Positions 8,563 to 22,003 are shown, counted from the stretch's first letter. The stretch: DNA of 64,000 nt from Paraperibacillus esterisolvens (GCF_046237625.1 NZ_CP143545.1:248001-312000); one strand, 5' to 3'. Numbers and translations: made by a program. The notes: generated from the sequence alone by a model not told the origin.

Positions 8563-8634
8563 GGCCCCTTGGTCAAGCGGTTAAGACACCGCCCTTTCAC
8601 GGCGGTAACACGGGTTCGAATCCCGTAGGGGTCA
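8563..8634 (+). tRNA. tRNA-Glu (TTC)
   Basis: Acceptor GGCCCCT/AGGGGTC, anticodon TTC. The 3' CCA is not encoded here, unlike in its neighbours; it must be added after transcription. Confidence 0.96.
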
Positions 8635-8696
8635 TTGCTTTTTTTGAAAGTCCGGCAAGAAGAGCGGATTTAGACGAAGAAGTTCTATATTTTTGA

Positions 8697-8772
8697 GGTC
8701 CCGTGGTGTAGCGGTTAACATGCCTGCCTGTCACGCAGGAGATCGCGGGTTCGATTCCCGTCGGGACCGCCA
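8697..8772 (+). tRNA. tRNA-Asp (GTC)
   Basis: Cloverleaf with anticodon GTC (CCTGTCACG loop region) and encoded CCA. Confidence 0.97.
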
Positions 8773-8780
8773 TTTATTTT

Positions 8781-8855
8781 TGGGCTATAGCCAAGCGGTA
8801 AGGCAACGGACTTTGACTCCGTCATGCGTTGGTTCGAATCCAGCTAGCCCAGCCA
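8781..8855 (+). tRNA. tRNA-Gln (TTG)
   Basis: Acceptor TGGGCTA/TAGCCCA, anticodon TTG, encoded CCA. Confidence 0.96.
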
Positions 8856-8858
8856 TAT

Positions 8859-8934
8859 GAGCCATTAGCTCAGCCGGTAGAGCATCTGACTTTTAATCAG
8901 AGGGTCGAAGGTTCGAATCCTTCATGGCTCACCA
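8859..8934 (+). tRNA. tRNA-Lys (TTT)
   Basis: Acceptor GAGCCAT/ATGGCTC, anticodon TTT, encoded CCA. Confidence 0.97.
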
Positions 8935-8954
8935 TTCTTTTCTTATATTAATAT

Positions 8955-9039
8955 GCGGGTGTGGCGGAATTGGCAGACGCACTAGACTTAGGATCTAGCG
9001 CCTTACGGCGTGGGGGTTCGACTCCCTTCACCCGCACCA
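8955..9039 (+). tRNA. tRNA-Leu (TAG)
   Basis: Class II tRNA, acceptor GCGGGTG/CACCCGC, anticodon TAG, encoded CCA. Confidence 0.96.
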
Positions 9040-9095
9040 TTAATTACCAGTTGTTTTATGGTATAGAATGTGTTAAATTATTATATGTCGCTTTT

Positions 9096-9182
<87 letters not shown>

Positions 9183-9205
9183 TTAATTTTTATAATAAGA
9201 TATAT

Positions 9206-9282
<77 letters not shown>

Positions 9283-9288
9283 TATATA

Positions 9289-9365
9289 CGGGAAGTAGCT
9301 CAGCTTGGTAGAGCACTTGGTTTGGGACCAAGGGGTCGCAGGTTCGAATCCTGTCTTCCCGACCA
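9289..9365 (+). tRNA. tRNA-Pro (TGG)
   Basis: Acceptor CGGGAAG/CTTCCCG, anticodon TGG, encoded CCA. Confidence 0.97.
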
Positions 9366-9396
9366 GGTCATTTATTCTTCCTGAAATATAAAATAT

Positions 9397-9470
9397 GCGG
9401 GTGTAGTTTAATGGTAAAACCTCAGCCTTCCAAGCTGATGTCGTGAGTTCGATTCTCATCACCCGCTCCA
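9397..9470 (+). tRNA. tRNA-Gly (TCC)
   Basis: Acceptor GCGGGTG/CACCCGC, anticodon TCC, encoded CCA. It is the last tRNA before 16S, about 105 bases upstream. Confidence 0.97.
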
Positions 9471-9576
9471 TTTTTAAAAAATGTTCTTTGAAAACTGAAC
9501 GAAACAAGACGCCAGTTACTTCCTATATGGAAGTAAACAAAACAAGTTTTAAACTTTATGAGCTATATCGAACACT

Positions 9577-14412
<4,836 letters not shown>

Positions 14413-14492
14413 TATCTTGTTTATACTCGAAAACGTAATGCAAATCAGCCTTTGTTATCTAGTTTTGAAGGAACGAAAGTTACTTCATATCT

Positions 14493-14611
<119 letters not shown>

Positions 14612-14617
14612 GAAACA

Positions 14618-14651
14618 ATTTTATACTTAATATCGTCGCGGGGTGGAGCAA
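14618..14651 (+). pseudogene. Truncated copy of the fMet-tRNA 5' end
   Basis: About 34 bases nearly identical to 14760-14793, that is the bases just upstream plus the first 14 bases of the intact initiator tRNA. After GTGGAGCA the copy diverges into unrelated sequence and cannot fold as a tRNA. It is probably the relic of recombination between rrn loci or of a local duplication. Confidence 0.8.
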
Positions 14652-14779
14652 CGAGCAAAGCTTCCGATGAATAATCAGCGAGTTGTACCGATTGAACCGC
14701 TGCTTGAATAATCTTTCTGAAATCGGGACAGTCTCAATATCAGCTTTGGGCATAAGCAAAATTTTATACTTTATATCGT

Positions 14780-14853
<74 letters not shown>

Positions 14854-14857
14854 TCGC

Positions 14858-14889
14858 AAAAAAAGTGAAACATTCGTTTCGCTTTTTTT
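14858..14889 (+). terminator. Terminator of the tRNA-rRNA operon
   Basis: GTGAAAC/GTTTCGC stem with a 4-base loop, flanked by A and T runs of seven. Confidence 0.9.
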
Positions 14890-15142
14890 ATTTGGTTATA
14901 ATAATGAAATATCATCAACATTTAAGCAGTTCTTCGGGGTGGTCCTTCTAACTGTCCATCGGTTATCTGCATATTAAGAATCCACTTGCCGAGGGAAAGC
15001 GATAATTCAGTTTTTTCAAGAATAGGCAGCGGTTTAGGGTAAAAAGCAGGCTGAATTTTTTAAAAAACAACTCATTTTAAATAAAAATAGCATTCCTTCA
15101 CTCACTTTGACTTCAATTTTTGAGGCATTTGAAGGAGAAAGA

Positions 15143-15262
15143 TTTTTACTCGCTGAAATCCAGGGTTTACTAGCCCAACTTGGTCCATTACTCGCCGAAA
15201 TAATGATTTACTAGCGATACTTGGTCGTTTACTTGCCAAAACCCATTATTTACTCGCCAAGC
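15143..15262 (+). repeat. Six degenerate direct repeats of about 21 bases
   Basis: The motif TTTACTCGCC (variants TTTACTAGCC, TTTACTTGCC, TTACTCGCC) recurs six times at about 21-base steps, each followed by a partly conserved tail. It lies in the 580-base gene-free stretch between the rRNA operon and tsaE; the rest of that stretch shows only the hairpin at 15421. Function unknown. Confidence 0.7.
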
Positions 15263-15420
15263 TATTTTCTCCATCCCCCAGAGTCCAGTCTACACCAACT
15301 GACCGGACTCAATCGTCAGCAAGTGTCCCGAGTCTGATCCTTTTTCGATTAGCCACTTTAACCCCGTTGGTTTGGCTCTTTTAGATAAAATAAGGTAAAC
15401 TACATATATTATGATCGTTT

Positions 15421-15450
15421 CCTTAGGATGCTTCATTCCTAAGGTTTTTT
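15421..15450 (+). terminator. Hairpin with T run just upstream of tsaE
   Basis: CCTTAGG (15421-15427) pairs perfectly with CCTAAGG (15438-15444), followed by six T residues. It may stop upstream read-through or act as a leader attenuator for the tsaE operon; a TATATTAT -10-like sequence lies about 15 bases before it. Confidence 0.65.
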
Positions 15451-15472
15451 GGTAGAGAAGGGTGAAGTATTC

Positions 15473-15928
15473 ATGAGTGCTTATGAATGGATTTCAAATA
15501 ATGAAGAAGAAACAGCAGCATTTGCAGGAAAGCTGGCAGAACGGCTTCTGCCAGGGGATGTGATTGCCCTTGAGGGAGATTTGGGGGCGGGAAAGACGGC
15601 GTTTACCCGGGGGGTTGCAAGAGGGCTTGGCGTTAGGCGCAATGTGAATAGTCCGACGTTCACAATCATTAAGGAATATCAGGGCAGGCTGCCGCTCTAT
15701 CACATGGACGTATACAGGATGGAGAATCAGGAAGAGGATCTTGGGTTTGATGAGTACTTCCATGGGCAGGGCGTCACGATTGTGGAGTGGGCCCATCTCA
15801 TAGAGAGCCAGCTGCCCCGCGAATTGCTGGAGATTCATATATATCATCATCCTGGTAACTCAAGGCAGTTTGTGTTTTCGCCAAAGGGCTTGCGTTATGA
15901 GGGATTATGCAAGGAGATTTTTAAATGA
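15473..15928 (+). CDS. tsaE: TsaE, ATPase of tRNA t6A synthesis
   Basis: A 151-residue P-loop ATPase of the YdiB/YjeE family. The Walker A motif GDLGAGKTAFTRG is at about residues 38-50, followed by SPTFTIIKEY and the VEWAHLI segment. TsaE works with TsaB and TsaD to make threonylcarbamoyl-adenosine at A37 of ANN-decoding tRNAs. The ATG at 15473 has an AGGGTG site; the earlier in-frame start at 15449 falls next to the hairpin and is unlikely. The stop overlaps the tsaB start by 4 bases. Confidence 0.95.
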   Translation: MSAYEWISNNEEETAAFAGKLAERLLPGDVIALEGDLGAGKTAFTRGVARGLGVRRNVNSPTFTIIKEYQGRLPLYHMDVYRMENQEEDLGFDEYFHGQGVTIVEWAHLIESQLPRELLEIHIYHHPGNSRQFVFSPKGLRYEGLCKEIFK

Positions 15929-16614
15929 AGGTTTTAGCGATAGATACATCTAATTGGGTGATGGGAATAGCGCTCATGGAGGATTCTAAGGTGCTTGGCG
16001 AATATGTAACCAACCTTCCGAAGAATCACTCTGTCCGGCTGATGCCATGTATTGAAGCCCTGCTTACTGAATGCGGTGTTAAGCCCAGTGAGCTGGATAA
16101 GATTGTGGTTGCGAAAGGGCCAGGTTCATATACTGGGGTGAGGATCGGCGTCACTATCGCAAAGACTCTTGCCTGGACATTGAAGATTCCTTTGTCAGGA
16201 GTATCAAGTCTTGAGGTGCTGGCTGCAAATGGGCGGTATTTCGATGGTCAGCTTTCGCCCCTGTTTGATGCGAGAAGAGGACAGATCTACACAGGGCTTT
16301 ATCGATATAGTGGGGATGAGCTCATCGAAGTATTCAGTGACACGAATATGCTGGCGCTGGACTGGGCAGAGCAGCTGAAAAAACAGGAGCGGCAGGTGCT
16401 GTTCATTGGGAATGATGTACCGATTCACAAGGAAGCCCTGACGGCCGTGATGGGCAGCCAGGCTGTATTCGCACCGCCGGCCCTCTATAATCCGCGTCCT
16501 GGGGAGCTTGCAGCAATTGGAGTGCTGAAGAAAGACGAAGATATCCATAAGTTCGTCCCAAATTATATCCGCCTTGCCGAAGCAGAATCAAAGTGGCTGG
16601 AACAGCAAAAATAA
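15925..16614 (+). CDS. tsaB: TsaB, t6A synthesis scaffold protein
   Basis: A 229-residue ASKHA-fold protein, a non-catalytic homologue of TsaD that forms the TsaB-TsaD heterodimer. The N-terminal IDTSNWVMGIAL phosphate-1-like motif and the VVAKGPGSYTGVRIG stretch are diagnostic. It overlaps tsaE by 4 bases and precedes rimI by 26 bases, in the conserved tsaE-tsaB-rimI-tsaD operon (B. subtilis ydiB-ydiC-ydiD-ydiE). Confidence 0.95.
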   Translation: MKVLAIDTSNWVMGIALMEDSKVLGEYVTNLPKNHSVRLMPCIEALLTECGVKPSELDKIVVAKGPGSYTGVRIGVTIAKTLAWTLKIPLSGVSSLEVLAANGRYFDGQLSPLFDARRGQIYTGLYRYSGDELIEVFSDTNMLALDWAEQLKKQERQVLFIGNDVPIHKEALTAVMGSQAVFAPPALYNPRPGELAAIGVLKKDEDIHKFVPNYIRLAEAESKWLEQQK

Positions 16615-16640
16615 ATATATAGTGTAAGGAAGAGTTTTAA

Positions 16641-17090
16641 ATGGGGAATTACACATACCGGCGGATGATTCCAGAGGATATCGAACAGGTATTGGCAGTG
16701 GAACATCAGTCTTTCACTCTTCCCTGGAGCAGGGAAGCCTTTGAGAACGAATTGATGAATAATAAATATGCCCTTTACTTAGTTTTAGAGGATGAGGGCA
16801 GGGTCATTGGCTATTGCGGCACCTGGCTGGTGCTGGATGAGGCACATATCACAAACATTGCCATCCTGCCCGAATACCGCGGCAGGAGCCTGGGAGAGGC
16901 TTTATTGGTCAAGATGATGCAGACGGTGATGCAAATGGGCGCCATCAGCATCACTCTCGAAGTGAGGGTGAGCAATGTGCCGGCACAGTCGCTTTATAGA
17001 AAGCTAGGGTTTCAAAACGGCGGGATCCGGAAAAGATATTATACCGATAATTATGAAGACGCATTAGTGATGTGGGTGAAATTAAGATGA
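16641..17090 (+). CDS. rimI: Ribosomal protein bS18 N-acetyltransferase RimI
   Basis: A 149-residue GNAT acetyltransferase. The acetyl-CoA-binding motif A is ILPEYRGRSLGEALL (about residues 77-91), and the C-terminal ARS-like part VRVSNVPAQSLYRKLGFQ is clear. RimI acetylates the N-terminus of ribosomal protein S18 in enterobacteria; the substrate in Bacillus is assumed by homology. It is embedded in the t6A operon, a fixed arrangement in Firmicutes, and its stop overlaps the tsaD ATG. Confidence 0.93.
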   Translation: MGNYTYRRMIPEDIEQVLAVEHQSFTLPWSREAFENELMNNKYALYLVLEDEGRVIGYCGTWLVLDEAHITNIAILPEYRGRSLGEALLVKMMQTVMQMGAISITLEVRVSNVPAQSLYRKLGFQNGGIRKRYYTDNYEDALVMWVKLR

Positions 17091-18094
17091 AGAATCAAAT
17101 AATTTTAGGCATAGAAACAAGCTGTGATGAAACGGCAGTCGCCATTGTCAAAAATGGACGGGAAATTCTGGCCAATGTGGTGGCCTCACAGATTGAGAGT
17201 CATAAACGCTTTGGCGGTGTGGTGCCGGAGATTGCTTCAAGGCACCATGTAGAGGAAATGACCCTGGTGATCGAGGAAGCCATGAACCAGGCTGGAATAG
17301 ATTACGGAGATATCGATGCCATTGCAGTCACAGAGGGCCCGGGTCTGGTAGGGGCTCTGCTGATTGGGGTAAATGCAGCAAAGGCGCTTTCATTTGCGCA
17401 TGGGATCCCTCTTGTTGGTGTACACCATATAGCCGGGCACATTTACGCCAACCGGCTGATTACGGAAATGAAGTTTCCGCTACTTTCGCTGGTTGTCTCG
17501 GGCGGGCATACTGAGTTGGTATACATGAAAGAGCATGGTGTATTTGAGGTAATCGGCGAGACGCGCGATGATGCTGCAGGGGAGGCCTATGATAAAGTAG
17601 CAAGAACCCTTGGTCTTCCCTATCCCGGCGGGCCGCATATCGACAGGCTGGCACATGAGGGCACTCCTTCAGTCAAGCTGCCCCGCTCCTGGCTTGAAGA
17701 GGGTTCCTATGACTTCAGCTTCAGCGGCTTGAAATCTGCGGTGATCAATACGCTCCATAATGCTGAGCAGCGCGGCGAAGAAATTGTAGCTGCCAACCTG
17801 GCGGCAAGCTTTCAGGAGAGTGTTATTGATGTGCTGGTCACCAAGACACTCCGGGCTGTCCGGGAGTATGAAGTGGGACAGGTGCTTCTTGCCGGGGGCG
17901 TAGCTGCGAATAAAGGACTGCGCTCAGCGCTCGCTGCTGCCTTTGAAGAACTCCCGGAAGTAGAGCTGGTTATTCCGCCGCTGTCGCTCTGTACCGATAA
18001 TGCGGCCATGATTGCGGCTGTCGGTTCTGTTATGTTCGAAAAAGGTAAAAGATCAGGGCTCGCACTTAATGCAAATCCGGGTCTTGAATTATAA
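17087..18094 (+). CDS. tsaD: TsaD, tRNA threonylcarbamoyltransferase
   Basis: The catalytic subunit of t6A synthesis (Kae1/Gcp family, B. subtilis ydiE/gcp). ASKHA motifs include ETSCDETAVAIV near the N-terminus, the metal-binding HHIAGHIYA (about residues 110-118), and SLVVSGGHTELVY. The ATG at 17087 forms an ATGA overlap with rimI, giving 335 residues. A strong terminator follows 25 bases after the stop. The downstream intergenic region holds a DnaA-box cluster. Confidence 0.96.
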   Translation: MKNQIILGIETSCDETAVAIVKNGREILANVVASQIESHKRFGGVVPEIASRHHVEEMTLVIEEAMNQAGIDYGDIDAIAVTEGPGLVGALLIGVNAAKALSFAHGIPLVGVHHIAGHIYANRLITEMKFPLLSLVVSGGHTELVYMKEHGVFEVIGETRDDAAGEAYDKVARTLGLPYPGGPHIDRLAHEGTPSVKLPRSWLEEGSYDFSFSGLKSAVINTLHNAEQRGEEIVAANLAASFQESVIDVLVTKTLRAVREYEVGQVLLAGGVAANKGLRSALAAAFEELPEVELVIPPLSLCTDNAAMIAAVGSVMFEKGKRSGLALNANPGLEL

Positions 18095-18118
18095 TCGTTT
18101 GTGCTATGTCTATGTAAG

Positions 18119-18161
18119 ACTGGAGGCAGCTCCGATAGAAATCGGGCTGCCTCCAGTTTTT
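18119..18161 (+). terminator. Terminator of the tsaE-tsaD operon
   Basis: ACTGGAGGCAGC pairs with GCTGCCTCCAGT, with a further inner CCGAT/ATCGG stem, then six T residues. Confidence 0.94.
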
Positions 18162-18188
18162 TCATAATATTTAAAAGGTGGATGGGGG

Positions 18189-18322
18189 CTGTTGATTTCC
18201 GTTTCAGGCACTTCGCTTTCCGCGAGGCTGGCGGTGAGCCTCCTCGTCGCGATGCTCCTGCGGGGTCTCACCTTTCCAGCCTATCCCGCAGGAGTCTTCG
18301 CGCCTTCCTATCCAATCAACAG
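18189..18322. repeat. Interspersed repeat, about 134 bp, with CTGTTGATT inverted ends
   Basis: The element starts CTGTTGATT and ends AATCAACAG, with GC-rich internal palindromes (CTTTCCGCGAGG, CTCCTGCGGGG/CCCGCAGGAG). From memory, very similar units are scattered through intergenic regions of many Bacillaceae genomes. It carries no transposase and looks like a MITE or REP-type element. Orientation is arbitrary. Confidence 0.75.
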
Positions 18323-18455
18323 GTTTCTTAGATAGGGTTGAACACTTTACACCAACTCTACTAAAGCAAGTTATAGAAAACGATTAAATGAATTGCTATC
18401 CAGCCGTGGAGGAAGACAAATCTGGTTTTTGTTCCATTGCCTCAACTTCTATTTT

Positions 18456-18633
18456 TGTGGATTATCTCATAATTATCACAATATTTTGTGCATAACTTTT
18501 TCGTGACCACCGCTGTTTGCTGTGTATAACTGTGCTTTTTGTGGATAAAAACGGCTATTATTGTGGATAATGTGGAAAAGTATGTTGATGCTTGCTATAT
18601 AGACTGATAGGTTGTGGATAGTTTTGTGAATAA
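18456..18633. promoter_or_regulatory. DnaA-box cluster between tsaD and the ABC-F gene
   Basis: Five perfect 9-mers TGTGNATAA (complement of TTATNCACA) start at 18487, 18521, 18540, 18562 and 18625, all in the same orientation. One-mismatch copies start at 18456, 18571 and 18613. In B. subtilis one of the known DnaA-box clusters lies between gcp (tsaD) and ydiF, the same interval; such clusters titrate or use DnaA to restrain replication initiation. Confidence 0.88.
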
Positions 18634-18678
18634 AAAAACGGGGAGTTTTCGGCCTCGAAATGGTACTGTATTCATAAG

Positions 18679-18707
18679 AAAAACCAGAGCGTATGCTCTG
18701 GTTTTTT
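18679..18707. terminator. Bidirectional terminator at the end of the ABC-F gene
   Basis: AAAACCAGAGC pairs with GCTCTGGTTTT around GTAT. The A run on one side and the T run on the other allow use from both strands. The ABC-F stop codon is at its right edge. Confidence 0.88.
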
Positions 18708-20631
18708 AGCTTTCCTGAAGGGATTCTTCAATTTCTGCCCATTCTTCAAGCAAAGTATCGAGGTCCTCTTTTGCTTTTTCGAGACTGGCATTAATTTCAA
18801 GAACCTTCTCATGATCCTGGAATATCTCTGGATCGCAAAGCTGTTCATTGTATTCGCTGATCAGCGGCTCAAGCTCTTCAATCATACTTTCCAGCTCTTC
18901 AAGGCGCCTCTTCTTCTGCCTTTCCCGCTTCTGTACCTCTTTATCAATCCTGCCTGCAGGCTTTTCAGGTTTATTTTTAGGCTCGTTCGCCGCGTCAAAT
19001 TCAGCAAGCTCAGCCTGTTCCTGTTTTTTGGCTGCATAATAGTCATAGTCACCGAGATACTCCACCGCATTATGCGGGGAAAGCTCGACCACCTTGGATG
19101 CAATCCTGTTGATGAAGTAGCGGTCATGGGAGACAAAGAGAATGGTGCCTGGATAATCAACCAGGGCATTCTCAAGCACAATCTTGCTGTCCAGATCCAG
19201 GTGGTTGGTCGGCTCATCAAGAATGAGCAGGTTTGCCTTTTCCATCATCAGCCTGGCGAGTGCCAGCCGCGCTTTTTCTCCTCCGCTGAGGGTGGAGACC
19301 GGCTTTAATACATCATCGCCGGAGAACAGGAAGTTCCCGAGGATCGTGCGGATGTCTTTTTCATTCCGGCCGGGATAATCATCCCACAGCTCATTCAGCA
19401 CCCTCTTATTGGACATAAGATTGGCCTGGTTTTGGTCATAATATCCGATTTTCACGTTGGTTCCTATCTGGAAGCTTCCGCGGAGGGCCGGCATGGCACC
19501 GATCAATGTTTTTAAAAGGGTGGACTTCCCTATCCCGTTCGGCCCGACAAGGGCTATGCTGTCGCCCCTTGAGACCCTGATGGAAATGTTGTCTGCTATT
19601 GTCCGGTCATCGTAGCCGATCGCAAGGTTATGAATGCCGATCACATCGTTTCCGCTCTGTCTTTCAATTCCAAAGCTGAATGAAGCTGATTTTTCATCGC
19701 CCTGGGGCCTGTCCATTTCCTGGATCTTCTCAAGCTGTTTCCGCCTGCTTTGTGCCCGCTTTGTGGTGGATGCCCGGGCAATGTTCTTTTGAACAAAATC
19801 CTTAAGCTTTGCAATTTCATCCTGCTGCTTTTCGTACTGCTTCATTTCACGTTCATAGTTTTCTGCCTTTGCGGTAAGATAGTCCGTATAATTGCCGTTA
19901 TAGCGCTTGATTGCCGTCCGCGACAGCTCATAGACCAGGCTGACAACCTTATCAAGGAAATAGCGGTCATGGGAGACGATCAAGACAGAACCGGGATAGC
20001 CCTGCAGATACTGCTCAAGCCAGGAGAGCGTCTCCAGATCCAGGTGGTTTGTCGGCTCATCGAGAATAAGTATGTCAGGCTTCGTCAGCAGGAGTTTCCC
20101 GAGAGCAAGCCGGGTTTTCTGGCCGCCGCTGAGAGTGGATATAGTCGTACCTGGATCAAAGCCGGAAAATTGGAGGCCGTGAAGGATGGACCGGATATCG
20201 GCTTCGTACTGATAGCCGCCCATCTCCTTGAACTTCACCTGTGACAGGTCGTATTCTTTCAGAGTCCGCTGATAAATCGCATCATCATTATATACAGCCG
20301 GATCGGCCATTCGCTGCTCCAGATTCCGGAGCTCCTGTTCAAGACTGCGGAGCGGTGCAAATACTGTAAGCATCTCATCCCAGATCGATAAGGAGGATTC
20401 AAGGCCGGTATCCTGTGCGAGATAGCCGATCGAGACATCCTTTGGCTTAATGATTTCACCGCCGTCATAGGACATCAGCCCCGCGATGATTTTCAGGAGC
20501 GTCGACTTTCCTGCCCCGTTCCTGCCTACAAGGGCAATGCGGTCGCGTTTCTGGATTTCAAGCTTTATATTGGAAAGGGCCGTTTCGGCGCCATAATACT
20601 TTGTCAGTGCATTTACTTGAAGAAGAATCAT
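18706..20631 (-). CDS. ydiF: ABC-F type ATP-binding protein, YdiF family
   Basis: A 641-residue protein with two ABC ATPase domains and no membrane segment, hence ABC-F. Walker A motifs are GRNGAGKSTLLK and GPNGIGKSTLLK; both signature motifs (LSGGQKTRLALG, LSGGEKARLALA) and both Walker B (LDEPTNHLD) are intact. A charged linker lies between the domains and a coiled C-terminal extension rich in E/K follows (about residues 545-640). ABC-F proteins act on the ribosome E site; whether this one protects against an antibiotic or is housekeeping is unknown. The ATG at 20631 has an AGGTG site, so an upstream in-frame GTG (20640) is rejected. Confidence 0.92.
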   Translation of the reverse strand: MILLQVNALTKYYGAETALSNIKLEIQKRDRIALVGRNGAGKSTLLKIIAGLMSYDGGEIIKPKDVSIGYLAQDTGLESSLSIWDEMLTVFAPLRSLEQELRNLEQRMADPAVYNDDAIYQRTLKEYDLSQVKFKEMGGYQYEADIRSILHGLQFSGFDPGTTISTLSGGQKTRLALGKLLLTKPDILILDEPTNHLDLETLSWLEQYLQGYPGSVLIVSHDRYFLDKVVSLVYELSRTAIKRYNGNYTDYLTAKAENYEREMKQYEKQQDEIAKLKDFVQKNIARASTTKRAQSRRKQLEKIQEMDRPQGDEKSASFSFGIERQSGNDVIGIHNLAIGYDDRTIADNISIRVSRGDSIALVGPNGIGKSTLLKTLIGAMPALRGSFQIGTNVKIGYYDQNQANLMSNKRVLNELWDDYPGRNEKDIRTILGNFLFSGDDVLKPVSTLSGGEKARLALARLMMEKANLLILDEPTNHLDLDSKIVLENALVDYPGTILFVSHDRYFINRIASKVVELSPHNAVEYLGDYDYYAAKKQEQAELAEFDAANEPKNKPEKPAGRIDKEVQKRERQKKRRLEELESMIEELEPLISEYNEQLCDPEIFQDHEKVLEINASLEKAKEDLDTLLEEWAEIEESLQES

Positions 20632-20818
20632 ATTTTTCACCTCATAACTTACCGTTAGTGTACCTTATTTTTAAATAAAGTGGAAAGTATAATATGCTGA
20701 GGAGACAGCATGTGCAGAAAGCATAATTACAACTGTGGCCTCCAACATGTGATATAGTTAACAAAAACAGCGTACACAGAAGGAAGAAAATAGTGTATCA
20801 TCGTAGAGAGGTGCTATT

Positions 20819-21322
20819 ATGGGTGATTTGACACATTTTAACGAACAGGGAAGGGCAAGGATGGTGGATGTCAGCCAAAAGCCTGAGACCGTTAGGACCG
20901 CAGCGGCGGTGTCCAGCATTTTATTGAACGAGGAAATATACCATAAGATAGAAAACCAGGAAATGAAGAAAGGCGATGTACTTGCTGTCGCCCAGGTGGC
21001 AGGAATCATGGCCGCGAAAAATACGGCAGGCATCATTCCGATGTGCCATCCAATTCCGCTTAATGGAATTGATATCTCCTTCCGGTGGGAACCGAAAGAC
21101 GGCGCACACTCCCTTGTAATCACAGCGAGCGTTAAGACCAAGGGTAGTACAGGAGTAGAAATGGAAGCGCTAACAGCCGTTTCTGCCGCAGCCCTTACAG
21201 TCTATGACATGTGCAAGGCACTGGATAAGGGCATGGTTATAGGGCCGACTTATCTCGTTGAAAAGACAGGCGGAGTATCGAGCCAGGATTACAAAAGGGA
21301 ACAAGAGCCCGATCAAGGGTAA
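20819..21322 (+). CDS. moaC: Cyclic pyranopterin monophosphate synthase MoaC
   Basis: Acts in the second half of the first step of molybdenum cofactor synthesis, converting 3',8-cyclo-GTP to cPMP. The family segments GDVLAVAQVAGIMAAKNT, IPMCHPIPL and GVEMEALTAVSAAALTVYDMCKA are all visible, and 167 residues is normal. It starts after a GAGGTG site, divergent from the ABC-F gene. It is close to rex, as in B. subtilis (ydiG-ydiH). A molybdenum enzyme is encoded elsewhere in the window (59094-61520). Confidence 0.95.
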   Translation: MGDLTHFNEQGRARMVDVSQKPETVRTAAAVSSILLNEEIYHKIENQEMKKGDVLAVAQVAGIMAAKNTAGIIPMCHPIPLNGIDISFRWEPKDGAHSLVITASVKTKGSTGVEMEALTAVSAAALTVYDMCKALDKGMVIGPTYLVEKTGGVSSQDYKREQEPDQG

Positions 21323-21346
21323 CGAATGCAGAAGAGGGGAACGGCT

Positions 21347-22003
21347 ATGGCACAAGAACAAATCAAGATACCTCAGGCTACGGCAAGAAGACTGCCGCTG
21401 TATTACCGTTTTTTAAACAATTTGCACTCTCAGGGCAAGCAGCGGGTATCCTCAGCTGAATTAAGCGAGGCCGTGAAAGTGGACTCCGCGACAATCAGGA
21501 GGGATTTCTCCTACTTTGGCGCCCTTGGGAAAAAAGGCTATGGATATAATGTGAATTACCTGCTTGGGTTCTTCCGCAAAACACTGGATCAGGATGAACT
21601 GACGAAGGTGGCCCTCATCGGCGTTGGAAATTTAGGCACGGCATTTTTGAATTATAATTTCTTGAAAAACAATAATACAAAGATTGAAATAGGTTTTGAT
21701 GTGGAAGAAGGCAAGGTGGGTACTTCAATTGGAGATGTTCCGATCTATCATATGGATGAATTAAAGGAAAAGCTAGTAGAGGCAGGCATTAGTGTGGCGA
21801 TCCTGACGGTTCCTGCAGGTGTCGCACAGCCTATCACCGATTCCCTGGTCGAGGCAGATATCAAAGGAATCCTCAACTTTACCCCGGCCCGGCTGAATGT
21901 ACCGCCGGAAATCAGAGTCCATCATATTGACCTCGCAGTGGAGCTTCAGTCATTTGTGTATTTCCTAAAACACTACCCGGCAAATGAAAAAGAATTGATA
22001 TAA
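21347..22003 (+). CDS. rex: Redox-sensing transcriptional repressor Rex
   Basis: A 218-residue NADH-sensing repressor. The N-terminal winged helix (SSAELSEAVKVDSATIRRDFSYFG in two parts, about residues 35-60) reads DNA; the Rossmann domain has the GVGNLGTAFLNY dinucleotide motif (about 90-101). Rex represses fermentation and respiration genes when NADH/NAD+ is low. The ATG at 21347 follows a GAGGGG site. The tatAy-tatCy pair that follows rex in B. subtilis is absent here; a terminator follows at once. Confidence 0.96.
   Translation: MAQEQIKIPQATARRLPLYYRFLNNLHSQGKQRVSSAELSEAVKVDSATIRRDFSYFGALGKKGYGYNVNYLLGFFRKTLDQDELTKVALIGVGNLGTAFLNYNFLKNNNTKIEIGFDVEEGKVGTSIGDVPIYHMDELKEKLVEAGISVAILTVPAGVAQPITDSLVEADIKGILNFTPARLNVPPEIRVHHIDLAVELQSFVYFLKHYPANEKELI

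Noticed and set aside
15143..15262. CRISPR array
   Set aside because: Repeat units are only about 10 bases conserved with 11-base tails, degenerate, and there are no cas genes.
18101..18331. 76-codon plus-strand frame after tsaD
   Set aside because: It lies on the tsaD terminator and the interspersed repeat and has no ribosome site.
19750..20244. 164-codon plus-strand frame opposite the ABC-F gene
   Set aside because: Antisense shadow of a strongly conserved coding region; similar frames appear opposite tex, groEL and the molybdopterin gene.
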